NCBI GenBank assembly: GCA_025738555.1
Contig: JAOVFP010000017.1
Location: forward strand, 2,418,001-2,482,000
Direction: 5' to 3'
Source of the DNA: Cyathus striatus
Lineage: Eukaryota > Basidiomycota > Agaricomycetes > Agaricales > Nidulariaceae
Length of the DNA: 64,000 nucleotides
In this document: piece by piece, positions 22,580 to 33,895 of the stretch
Layout of the letters: the number at the start of each line of letters is the position of its first letter
Position numbering within the stretch: the stretch's first letter is position 1
The notes under the pieces: model-generated
The model's input: only the letters and a program-made list of their open reading frames with translations
Database searches by the model: none
Told to the model about the DNA's origin: nothing
Program-made: the position numbers and the translations under genes

Positions 22580-25500
22580 CTATTTTTTCTCCGGGCTCTT
22601 AGCGTCTTCAATCGGCACCTTAACACCCTCTGCTGCCTGCGCAGCCAGTTCCTCAGGGGACTTAGGCTTAGCTCCCGTTACGACCTCCCACAAGTTAGCA
22701 GGGCCCTGAGCTGCCATGGCATCTTGCTCCTGCTTCATCAACTTCTCAAGCTCCTCCTTATGTTGCTCGAGGTACTTCTGTTCCTCGCGGTACTGAATCT
22801 GTGCCTCCTTGCGTTTCTGTTCGAGGTACGTAGGGGGGACGTCGCCGGCGGTCTGAGTTGGCTAGAGGTGACAACCGCTGTGAGCACGAATATAATGGGT
22901 AGGGTATTGAAAGCAAGCTTACCGATCCACCGACACCCAGTAACCCAGCCAGGAACCCGCCGCTCACACCAACGCCCTTGGGATGCTTCTTCTTCCATTC
23001 CTCGACGTGTTTCGCCTTGGCCTCAGCCTCCTTCTTCGAGTACTCGATCGGAATATCTTTGCCTTGATAGGCCTCAATGATAGGCCGAACATCGGGAGGC
23101 TTGTAGATAGCGATCGCTAAAGAAAATGCTACAGGCGAAGGTCACTACGAGTAGGATAGACTTACATTCTAAGAACGGAATCATGGCGATCAAGCCTTTG
23201 TCCCTGGGGTCACCCTTCCACTTGGGAACGATGACCGAGTTCTCGGGGTTCGTCGAGCAGTGCTCAGCATCAGTATCTAGCATGATCACTTTGCTGAGAT
23301 CGCGGTTCAAATAGGAAAGATCCTAGAGTGAATGTCAGGAACTGTGAAAGAAGCGCCCGGACGACGATTCTTACTTTGACGATTTTGCCGTTGATGGATC
23401 TTGTGCTTTCTCTGAACAGGCGGTGGGTGATGAAGAAGTTGTAGCGGTCGAGTTTGTCTAAGATAGGGATGGCGGTCTGTGTATGACGATTAGCATGTTG
23501 TTAAACACATTCAGAAACAAAGGATTAATCTAAAAACAGAACACGAAATATCAAGCAGCATGAAGGGCGACAGCGCATTGTTGTCGTTCCGATACACCAC
23601 ACACCCTTACGAACTTCACTGGTTGAAACACAAAAAGCAAGGACCGAAAGAGACAAAACTTGGAAATGAAAAGACGGTATAATAGCACTATGAGAAATAT
23701 CGCCAATGGAAAGACGCGTCGACGGAGGTGAAGAGAAAGTTGTCAATGTCGAAGAAGAGGGGGTGGATCTATACGCAACAGCGTCGAAATAAACACTGGA
23801 GCAATGTAAAGAAAATAAGGCACATAACAAAAGAACCCAGCCCTTAGAGGCCAGATGGAAGAGGTGCGACCACTACATGAGAAGTCCAACTCCGGTACTC
23901 CACCAGACGTTACTAAAACCCCACTACATGTTCACAAAGGCAAGAAAATGAAAGAGCACTTAAAACATTGGAAAACTCATCAAGGATTGAACACCCCTAG
24001 TAACCCGTCGCGGCGGATTTTTCCACTGAGGTATCCACCCATGGAGGAACCATGTATAAACACATGCGGATGCGGTTAAGCAAAATACACGATGCATCCG
24101 TCTGGTGCATGGCCTGGAAGGCGTCTCCGGAGAATTCGAGCGAAGTACCATCTGACTGCACACCTTCCTAGTGTACCACCAGGCGTTACCACCCGAAGCT
24201 ACCAAATGCCCTGAGACAAGAGAACGTAGTGCCAGGGCGAAAGTAACCAACAATGCAAAAGAAGTAGGAAGCAATGTGGCAAAGGTCGAACACATCACGA
24301 TACGATTATTCCCGTGCACCATGCATCCCCACCCCCTGCACAAGGTTTGGGCAGCAACTTGCAAATGGAAGAACGACAAGTATTGCAGGATAAATGGCCA
24401 CACGTGGGCGAAAAAAGTGATGGAGACGGTAAACCCTGGTATGCTCATGCCCCATTGCACCACCAGGCCCGTCATTTTCAGCTACTGGTTCCGCCAAAGT
24501 AAAGAAAGAGAAAGAATGGGATGGAATGAATAACCAGGCAGTTGGTATAAACAGCTCATTGATCCGCTTTAGTAACAAAAAGGTTGCTCGAACTTCAAAG
24601 TATGCCCGCACGCAGTGGAAAGGATAGCGAACCCCAGTTAGGGTACAATCCCACTAAGGCACGGCACCTCATTAGCTCAACCGGCAACGATGTTGATAGT
24701 CCATCGACAAAAGTCGAAGCTCACGGAAAAGGATAACCAAAGCATAGAAAGGAATAGAAAGCGGGTATAGAGACCATGACTCACATAAGAAGGTTGAGTA
24801 GTGAACACCACGACTTCGTAGAACTGTGATATGTAGGCAAGGAAGTAGTCCACGCCTGGTCGTTTGGCCGTGCGCCAGCCATTTTTCCTCTGTATAAGAG
24901 GTTAGCATTGTACGAAGGCGTAATAAAGAGAATGGAATGATAAGTAGGGACTTCTAAAAGATAATAAACAACGTAGCAATGTCCAGCAGAATGCAGCGGA
25001 TCTGGTCATGATTCCCTTCCACCATGGGGCACGTTCGAACCATGCGGTTGTACGCACAATTCTTTCCCCTCGAATTCGAAGAGGGTACTTCACGAGCTTC
25101 AGAAGTGGTAGATAGTCATGAGGGAAGACAGAAACTCCCAGACGGATAAACTACCGCGTGCTAGCAGAGCTCTGGGCCAGAATAGCGCACGCGTGCAAAT
25201 AGGGTCGAGAATAGATATACCGACGACGGTAGCAACGAGGCCGGTCGTAGAACAAAAGGAAGAAGAAAATAGAGGAAGGTAACGGTGGAATGAATGGAAT
25301 GAGCACTCACGTCCCAAGTCGATGTAACGAGTAGGTCATCTATTGAGATCAGCAAGGTGAATGGTTTCTGATGAGGCGGAGGATATGGTGGTGGGAGTAG
25401 TTCTGGCCAAGCTGGCTCGCTGAAGTACTACGATACGCCAGCAAGTAGCCGTTAGATGTGGGGTGTATGTTGCGAGAGCAAGATTCAAACATACACCGAA

Positions 25501-26078
25501 CAAATCACCAAACCGTTCCCTTGTCCTACCCCACCATGACGACGGGGCAGTCTCAATGGTCTAGTAACAAAACAGGTCAACTATTCATCCGTCCAAACAA
25601 TGGAAAGAAAAGAGCACACCCTCTTCTTTGCCTGCAATTCCTCCTCGCTCCACTCGCGTCCTAAGTACACTGTCTGAGCAATGAACCCCGCACCAAGCAG
25701 AGCCATAAACATCCTGCTCATAGACCTCCTCTTCTTCTCAGCACTCGACAACGACCCTTTGCTCGATCGTGCGCCTGTGCGTTGGGGCTCCTCTGGCTCT
25801 GGCGGCGAAAAGTCAAGACTCGGTACTCCGGCAGCAGGTTGAAGCGTAGGATCAAGTGTTGGTGTAGGTTGTTCAGGCGTAGTTTGGGGCTCAACAGGCT
25901 CGTTTGGTTTAGTCTCTGCAGCTGCAGGTTCCACCGGCTCAGTCTTAGATTCAAAAAGTGTGTCGTTGATAGCACCGGGGGTTTTGTTGGCGCTCTTTCC
26001 GCTCTTTTTGGCCATATGGCGCGTGCTGATGTAGACCGCACGTCTGGACGCGGCTGTCCGCGAGATTAAAGCGAACAT
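22580..26078 (-). CDS. TIM50: mitochondrial import inner membrane translocase subunit TIM50
   Basis: TIM50 is the receptor of the TIM23 complex that takes presequence proteins from the TOM channel. Eight exons join in frame (5' to 3'): 26078-25620, 25560-25495, 25427-25311, 24889-24785, 23476-23375, 23322-23166, 23116-22923 and 22852-22580, about 490 residues. Residues 1-25 form an Arg/Ser-rich presequence ([20 protein letters not shown]). A Pro/Glu/Thr-rich linker and one membrane helix follow ([20 protein letters not shown], about 128-147). The FCP1/NIF-type domain has the diagnostic [54 protein letters not shown] and [16 protein letters not shown]. The catalytic DxDGT aspartates of true phosphatases are replaced, as in other TIM50s. 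A charged coiled C-terminus follows. Intron 3 is 421 bp and intron 4 is 1308 bp, against 49-70 bp for the others, because of repeat insertions. An upstream in-frame ATG at 26153 is less likely the start, since residue 1 as chosen begins the presequence. Confidence 0.92.
23880..24480 (-). repeat. tandem SINE-like units inside TIM50 intron 4
   Basis: Three minus-strand cores at about 24462, 24178 and 23895 are spaced 283-284 bp apart. Between them lie GTGTTCGA/GTGTTCAA-type motifs at about 24294 and 23988. A regular core-motif-core spacing points to a tandemly repeated unit of about 284 bp rather than three independent insertions. The same cores occur elsewhere at 10.6-21.8 kb. Confidence 0.55.
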
Positions 26079-26879
26079 CGTATAATATGAAGAAGAAAGA
26101 GAAAGAAAGGAAGAAAAGAGGAGGATGGAGCGGAGGAGAGGCGAGCGTGTCACACCGTCGGAGACTGGCGGGGCTGGGAAGTTTTTGGAAGCTCTACCTG
26201 TATTGTCTGTTGTTTGGCAACGGCCTTGAGAATGATATCAATTGCTTGTCAACTCTTTGTTTCTCATCTACCATGCTGACTGGCGCAAGACTGGCGAACC
26301 CTGAAATCTTGTCGCCCAAATCTATAATCAGAAAAAAATACGAGCACCATCTGGCGGGAACCTCATGAACTCTGCAAATTGCTGCTAAGCAGGTGGACTG
26401 AGATTTCCCGTGGTCTGGGTTTCCTTTCAACCACTCGAATCCATTGTAACAAATGAACTTTGGTGACCGATGGTCGGGTCTTCCTGTCAGCTTTCGAGTT
26501 CCAGGGTACATACCTGCAATTAAGCACTTTGCTGCCCAACTGACCTGTCTTGGAAAACACATATTTACCAATAGAATGCGACCAGGTGAAACACGCATTT
26601 GAAACTCAGTAAATGGGAGCTATGGTCATTGTATTTTACGACATAAGTCGTATTCCCTGGTATTCTGCCGAAGTATGTTTTTCCTCCCATCATTTCTTTA
26701 AAGTTTACGGTAGTGTACGGAAAACTTCTGAGCATTGAACCGCATGGTCAATGATTATGTCTATCTTTTCCATCATTTTTATCCGAAACAACATGTCTTC
26801 GTCCGGCGATACTACTATTCGTCTCCCTTGAAGGCGTCATTATCCACTGGAACTCTGGATTTGTCAACGATCCTCTTTA
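26079..26879. other. TIM50 upstream region
   Basis: No gene. Presumed TIM50 promoter, then DNA (26690-26830) resembling the 5' flank of the DUF6533-type gene at 28670, belonging to its dead copy. Confidence 0.4.
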
Positions 26880-27440
26880 TGTTTCCGTAGGTACTATAAT
26901 ACAGTATGAATCTTGAATATTCTTATATCGGTATGTTTCTGCAACTACACCTGTATACCAGTATACTCATTCATTTCCGTGTAGCTATACCACTTATGCG
27001 TGGTGTCAATGGCATATGATATCTTATTACATCTTCCAGATGAAATCGAGTAGGCCCTTGGACCAATCTCTCATAATTAAATTTCTGACACTGCATTTCG
27101 CTTCATATTAATTCCATCCAAATTGGATCAGGCCGCCGCCAGCCGTCGGCGGAGTGTGGACAAAATTATCGGCTAAGATGGTCTCTCATATCACCGTGGT
27201 TCCTTTGGCCGGTTACTTGAATGTGTCCCAGAACAGTCGTCAGCTAAGATGAAAGATTCAGCCGTCTCTAGCTACTGACACTGAAGGTCGATGGATCATA
27301 TAGTGGTTCTGTTCTCATGATGTGGTGCAACGTGACGACAGATTCAGGTGGACGAAAAGGTGAGACACTCGTGCAGGTGGAAACAAATCAAATTGTATCC
27401 ATTACTCTCATCAATATTAACAGATGGAATGTTTAACATT
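26880..27440 (+). pseudogene. internally deleted copy of the DUF6533-type membrane protein gene
   Basis: Fragments in the same order as in the copies at 28670 and 36038: EYSY before a donor GTATGT (near 26930), then after an intron MAYDILLHLPDEIE ending in a stop where the others have EYIW. A short VVPL block follows near 27200, then the late-exon block VDEK...RW(K)QIK-LYPLLSSILTDG (about 27345-27420). The middle exons are missing and frames are broken. It is a dead tandem copy. Confidence 0.6.
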
Positions 27441-28669
27441 CAGTAAGGGTAGGATATGAGGATATGAGCAGGCTGACATTGTGCCAAAAATAATCCAATG
27501 GAAAGGCTTACTCCAGGCAATGGTATTACTCCTTAATTACATTTGTAGTAGCTCTAATGACCACTGCATATACACCTCGCCTTATAATGAACGTCATATT
27601 GCCCATATATCAACGGATAATAAGCACTCAGTAAGAATTCTTGAGGAATTTAAAACTTTTTGTGTCTTTGAACTTATATACATCCAAGCACAGATTTTTA
27701 ACAGATCCATAAATTAAGAAACACAGCCCACATAATAATTTTTTCTTTATAAAAATTACGGTACTTATGTCACTTAAAGCCAAACCTGACGCTGCAGCGA
27801 GAAGAATCGCTGCCATCGGTTGACCTTGGGTTGACCGGTTGCGGAAGCTCTCTTTACCTATATTTGTGTACAATTTGGCAACGGCGTCAACGCATCAACA
27901 ACAATCATCTGCCATACACCAAGTGGCAAGATTCAGTTCGGTTTTCGGAGTCCAAGTTTTTCCCTCACTCTATTCCAAGTTCCAACTCTGTTCTTTGAAC
28001 CGTCTAACTTATACTTGGCGAGTCTCAAGTTGGTTTCAATTCTTGTTTTTAAAAGTAGATCAAGAGTAGAAAATCAGTCACCCTGCAAGCTTCTAGGTTA
28101 TTCCGAAGAGAATGACGACACCTCAAGCATTCAATATGTACTTTACTCACTGGCAGCAGTGCTAATTGCTTCTTGGGCTTCAAAGAAGTTGACTCATCCG
28201 GCCGGTGCATCCTCCTCTTGGAACACTTCCTAGAAACAAGAAGCGGCTTCCAACGGATAAGAGCCTTGATCTGTTCGAGATAAATAACCACGTCAGCCAG
28301 TGCCCAGGCGTTGCTACCAGCAACTGTCAACCACTGCCGATCCACGGTTCACACAAATATTTTATGCAGCCAGATGTGTGCAAATTGCTACTTTGCTACT
28401 CTTCAACTTAGTCCTCGAGTTACAGCTAAGCCAAAAGTATGTCTTCTTCCGATCATTTCTTTACGGTAGTAAGGCGGCACGGCACCACGCGGAAAACGCC
28501 TGAACACCGGACAACCCCCGACAAAATGGTCGAGGTCCTTTTGTTTCCTTCCCATCATTTATTTCTGAAACAAAATGCATTAATCAAGATTTTTCCCCAT
28601 GCACATTGGCGCTCCTAAGTGCTTCATAACCATGGTAAACTTGGAGATTTTCATGTGTGTTCAGTATAG
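27441..28669. other. intergenic between DUF6533-type copies
   Basis: No gene found. The last 200 bp resemble the 5' flanks of the other two copies (a CATCATTTaTTTCTGAAACA-like stretch), consistent with duplicated promoter DNA. Confidence 0.4.
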
Positions 28670-30486
28670 ATGACTACGAACTTCATAATTTCTCAAGCAC
28701 TGAAGCATAATACAGATGTTGGGTATTCTTACGGTATGTTGTTTGCAATAAAACTCATACATAGGTGTCCATGCTCATTCTTGAATTCCGTTAACATAGT
28801 AATATGCATAGCATCCCTTGCATATGATGTTGCACTACATCTTCCCGACGAAATCGAGTATATTTGGATGTAGGCTACATAACTTCGTACGATTTTAACC
28901 TGTTGCTAACAAAAAATGTAGAGGAATGGATTGGTCTAGTATTCCAAAGTATCTTTATCTTCTATCACGATATCACGGAATTATATTTGCTCTGTGAGTA
29001 TTCATGGCCCCATTTCTTGCGACCTTGGTATATTAAAATCATTTCACAGGATTGAAATGGGAGGTGAGGACCGGCGGCTCGCTTAATTGTTAAAGGCATG
29101 ATGTAAAGATAGATATGCAGTTCAAAGCCCAAATCGTTTTGCGACAGACCAAGTACGTACGACTCGCTGTACGAGAGACTCTGTTTGATACTTAACTGAT
29201 TGTTTCTCAGCTGTAAGCACAAGCCCGCATGATATTCATAGCGAATTAAGCTTAATGCGACGCCAAGTTTATAGTTGCCGATTAGTTACAGTATGGTTCA
29301 TGGGAATGTGAGATTTTGGTACTTCGTCTACGTGTTTCAGAATAAATGACACTTAGTTCGTCTTTAACACATTAGCGGAGGAATTTCACTAATTACGGCA
29401 GTAGTCAGTGTCATATTTATGTTACGTGTCAGCGCTTTATATGGACATTCACGATTTGGTACGCATCCTCCGTTTAACAGCTCAATAATAAAATTTGCAA
29501 CTAATGTGCTGTCTAAAGTGATTGTATTTATGCTTGTGCTTTGGATTAGTGAGTTTAAGTTCATTTTGGAAGCCTGTCTTCTGACAGCGTTTTCCACAGT
29601 ACAAACCTCGGTATATCTGATATCATCAAAATCAATTAATCAATACTTCATAATGACCCGAAATATTAGGCCTCCTTCGGAACATTGACATACCTATTAA
29701 CAAAAGTGGTATCTTATGTTTATGCGGTTCCTCTGGTCGGTTGCGTAGTGCTACTTCCTCCCGGTATGTCCATCAATCGACCGGAATCAGCAATAATTTG
29801 GTGGGTGTTCTCCCTTGGCAGTACTATGTTATTTCTTAATGCCTAAGTATTAGGGGACCATGCTTATCCATTAGCCGCAAGTTTGCTTGATTTCCCACAA
29901 CAAACCAGTATCTAACGTCTAATTTATCCAGTTATTTTATTTCTTATGACGTTGTCAACGTTCTGGCATATTCCAGCTGAGCAAGTTATGGGAACCACCA
30001 GATGGAAACGAGTCAAATTATATCCATTGCTCTTATCAGTCTTGACAGATGGGACGGTTTTCTTCTTTTTAATATTCAGTAAGTAAAACCGAAAGAACGA
30101 AAAATAGCTACTTATAGCCAATACAAAGTATCGGACCTAATCATGACAATTCAAGATTGCGCGAATACGCCGCTAACGGCGAAAGGTACACATTTCCGCC
30201 CGTAAGTATTAGGGCCCAGACCTTTTTATTATCCAAAAGTCAGTGCACCTGACGCATACCCAGATGGATTGTCGCAATCCGTTCGGTAGCGGTAAGTGTC
30301 CAGCTACTTTATGCTACATTTGTGATAAATTAACTGCTCACCGCACAGGGGTCACGTCTTATATTGAACCTTCGTCGGGTCACGCGCAAATCTACGAATA
30401 GCAGAAGACATTACAGTTCGGTACTGTTTGCACAACTTGTTGTGACTCGTATCGATAATAAACCCGAGGCAATAGATCCTTTGTAA
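28670..30486 (+). CDS. DUF6533-type multi-pass membrane protein, copy 1 (intactness uncertain)
   Basis: DUF6533 proteins are basidiomycete membrane proteins with about seven helices and no assigned function. Clear exons: 28670-28733 (MTTNFIISQALKHNTDVGYS), 28800-28869 (ICIASLAYDVALHLPDEIEY + IW, the family signature) and one starting near 28920 (GMDWSSIPKYLYLLSRYHGI). Next come a block ending CRLVTVWFMG and one with SVIFMLRVSALYGHSR (near 29420), then SKVIVFMLVLWI, AVPLVGCVVLLPP, KRVKLYPLLLSVLTDGTVFF and the C-terminal IAIRS/VAIRSVAGSRLILNLRR, with a stop at 30484-30486. Introns are mostly about 50-70 nt. The joins between the RYHG and CRLV exons and after the WWVFSLG block are not clean (a stop at the expected exon end), so this may be a recent pseudogene. 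Confidence 0.6.
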
Positions 30487-33360
30487 ATAATGTCATATAT
30501 TGTGTCCGTGATGTATAACCATTGAATTTCGCTTGTGAAAGACGACGACACTACGACCTACCAATGTCAAACCTCAGGCCGAGACTCGGAGAAAGTACTA
30601 AACTGAATCTCTGCCCGGGTATTCTGCTGGATCACCCCCACACCCTCAAATGTGTCCTAATATCCCATTATAAGTACCGAGAAAGGTAGTACGTATTGGA
30701 AACAACAACAAGGAACGTCGAAAGAGATGCTCGTACAGCAGCGTGCTCAGTGCTAGCAGTTCTCTGGCTGCTGCTACGGGCTTGGCGACGGCGTCAACGT
30801 GTTGAAGCTAAGAGGTTGTTGCGTGTTGTTTTGCAATGACCTCCAAGTTCAAACATAAACAACCGTCCAATGGTACTTACAAAGTATTCAATAAGTAAAA
30901 TAAGGCCGGCAAGCGGTAGGGCCCACTACCTATTTGGCATTCATTGCTTAAAGCAGTTCAAGCGGACGAGTTTATTTCACAGTAAGTTGCAGTAAGTACA
31001 ATGATGTATTTGCTTATATACATACATTAAATAGTAGCGACACGAATGTAAAGATGGTTAGAGACAGCTGAAACAGGAGGTGCGCCACATAACGCTTGCG
31101 TGCTTAATGGTGCAGGAGCAGTTAGGAATCTGCTAATTGCTGCAGTTAAGTGTATTGCCCAGAGTTGAACATTGTTCCAGGGCTACACCGTTAACGCAGA
31201 TAAAGTAAAATCAGTGTATAGTCATGTCGATGTTGGGCAAAGCCTTGCCTGGTAGAGGAAGTTATTCGAGCAATGTATTGCAGCGTCGGAGTGGACAGTG
31301 GTATTGCGGCCATAAAGTGGCCGAGGGCGTGATCATTAGCCGGTGAGTAGTTGGATCTTGGGAGTAAGACGAGAACGTGGATGTGTTACTAGGATTAATA
31401 TTCGGGTTCGGAGCAAACAATTGCGTTTTTCCTGACATGTAAATGTATGCCGGAGCAGAACTTGTGCATCGACATCTCGTCTATTGCCAACCCATCATAA
31501 TAATTCGCTCTAGGAATGAAGAATGTCAAATCCGAAGTAGACGTCTCGTACTATCACTACAAATATCCACGACTGGCAAGCCTCTGACAAGGGAACGTCC
31601 AGTTGTCTACTTGCTGCAACCAGTAGCCACATTGTTGAGCTGGCGAAGACTTCGCGGCGGAGTTCACAAAACCTCCACACGTTATACACAGTACAGCGTG
31701 CGTACATGAAATCGACGGGTCCATTGTAGTGAGTGAGCTGCAGACAGGTGGAGGAGGGACGAACAATGCTCGTGATGTGATAGGCCGCATCGGTGGACAA
31801 GCTCTTCCTGCGGCTATTGTGGCTGCGAACCTTAATATCGGGGACGGCGGGAAGGAGAGCAGGGACAGGAAAGAGGTACGGTACGCAATGGAGATAGATG
31901 AGCATGACCGTCCAATGTGCTGCATCCGGGGCAAGACTAAGGATCCATTTGTCTGAGGCGATACCGTTCATGTCTAAACGGAGAGACTAGAAGTTTGTGG
32001 CGGCTGGCCTGTGAATCCTAAAAACAAGTAAGTATAACATGAAGAGAACACAAAGAGAGAGCATACCACAGTCCACGGCATACCTTCAAGGAAACGAAGT
32101 ATGTACAGTGGGTCAAAATCTCCTCCCTCATTTACCCCCCAAAAACAGGGACCATACTAGTCGTACCGCACGTTCAAGGCTTATCGTTCACCTAGATGTT
32201 GAGGAACGTGAAGTAGTACAGCATTGAAAGGAGCACAACACAGGAACTACAACACGTGCTTGCCGAATGAGATATAATCAACAGACCGGGTTCCAAGTGA
32301 TTGGATAGCAAGACAAGGTATAGCATCGGGAGAGGATGTTGAAGCTTGAAGATTTGAAGTACAGCTTCGAGGTACTGGCAGGAATAAAGCAACCGGGATC
32401 TAGCACATACTATACCAACTGCTCAAAATCACCTTTAACGATCATCGAAACATGTAACAATCCAAGATTAAGGCCAGAGAACGTACCGGATACAGGAACC
32501 TATCGTAACACAAGGAACATCGCGGAAGGCGGCAAATAAGGTACGTGCAACACTGTTACAGAATCAACTACTTGGTCACTATGCGCAAGCCGGCCGAGAG
32601 TGAAAAAGTCACGGTCAAAATCTCCAATATTCACAGGGAGTACGTACCTGGTGCTACACAGATGTAGTCGACAAAAGCAGCAGAATTGTGACAAGTTCAA
32701 CGTCTACGTAGTATGGACGAATAAGCGGTTCGGTAAAAGAGAGAAAACGACAGCACACGGCAGCGCGTCCAAACACAAGTAAAGCTTTCACCATACAGGG
32801 TATGTACATTTTGATCCGAAGCAATGCCGAGTGATCGACCTGCAAAGTGCGTTTTCCAACAACACTGTCCACTGTCAAACTTATGTCAAGCCATGTGGCA
32901 GCGGTGCCATGGCACCTACGACTGCCCAACGATACTAATCGATATCGAACTTGGAAACTTTTCAAACGCTGAACTGGTTAACGTTTTAACTTTTATCTTG
33001 CTTTTATCCTCATCCCTTTTCTACTGCGTAACCTAACTTCATCAAAAATATACTGAACAGGGCATAGTAATAAATGCATGCTATGTTTCTCTAAATCCGG
33101 GCTCTGACCAATTTCTTTCAATGTCTACTTCGAACTGTCATCCAACCCTGAAAAGCGCCTGTCAATCATCTAGGAGCTCATCCTACTTAGAAAATTGAAC
33201 CTTTGGAACGATAAGTATGTCTGCACAGAGGCTGAGCGTCTAAGAAGTAACGTCAACCTATTGCTACGCTACCATTCTCTATAACCCCAATTTTGACTTG
33301 CCATGGAACAAGAGAAACGTCATACTACTATGGTTTTGTTAATTGTTCAATGACTAAGGG
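30487..33360. other. intergenic, no gene seen
   Basis: Scattered short frames on both strands without motifs. A 28-nt repeat at 30904-30931 matches 18715-18742 with one mismatch. Confidence 0.4.
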
Positions 33361-33399
33361 CTGTGTATCTAGTGGCCTACTATGGTGGCCAGAGTACAC

Positions 33400-33895
33400 A
33401 TATATTGTGCCACGCAACGTTTTTTTGGCCATGCCACGCCAACCGCCAGTAAACCCCCACCGTCAGCTCGTCTCCCTATCTCCGCTTGCCACTCGGCCGA
33501 CCTCAAGCCTTCTACCTCAGCGATCCCCATCATCTTGACAGCACCGACGCAGCGTCGTAGGCACCTACGTACCCTCCTTAAACCACCACCTCCGTCGTTG
33601 CAACGACACATTTGTCCACGCCCAACCCCCACCCTCCTCCTCTTCAATCCTTTCTCCTCGTCTTGCAAGTGGCGAGTGTAGGGCCGGGGCAGCAACACCA
33701 CAGTGAGTGCCGTCCTGTTGTTCCCTCCTGTCCCCTTGCCTCGTCTTGCAGGTGATGAGGGCGAGCGTCCTCTCGTCCCTTCCTTCCTTCTCTTTGTCCT
33801 CTCTTGCAGGTGACGAAGGCAAGCATCGTATCTCAGGCTACTTCCTCCTCCAACACTCGCCGTCACCATCTCCCATCATCTACCATCATTAGCTC
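33400..33895. repeat. GC-rich island with imperfect repeats
   Basis: This block is more GC-rich than its surroundings and contains three related copies of a CTTGCA(A/G)GTG(A/G)(C/T)GA(G/A) core at about 33662, 33743 and 33803, embedded in C/T-rich DNA. Long frames exist on both strands, but their low-complexity Pro, Arg and Ser content is what C-rich DNA gives in any frame. No gene is called. Confidence 0.4.

Noticed and set aside
22724..23080. plus-strand frame of 118 codons with a hydrophobic start
   Set aside because: Antisense shadow of TIM50 exons 7 and 8, whose identity is secure.
31510..31971. 153-codon minus-strand frame
   Set aside because: No domain, no conserved motif, competing open frames on both strands, no start context.
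33369..33869. 166-codon minus-strand frame in the GC-rich island
   Set aside because: Composition is Arg/Gly-rich low complexity expected from C-rich DNA; other frames in the same place are open as well.
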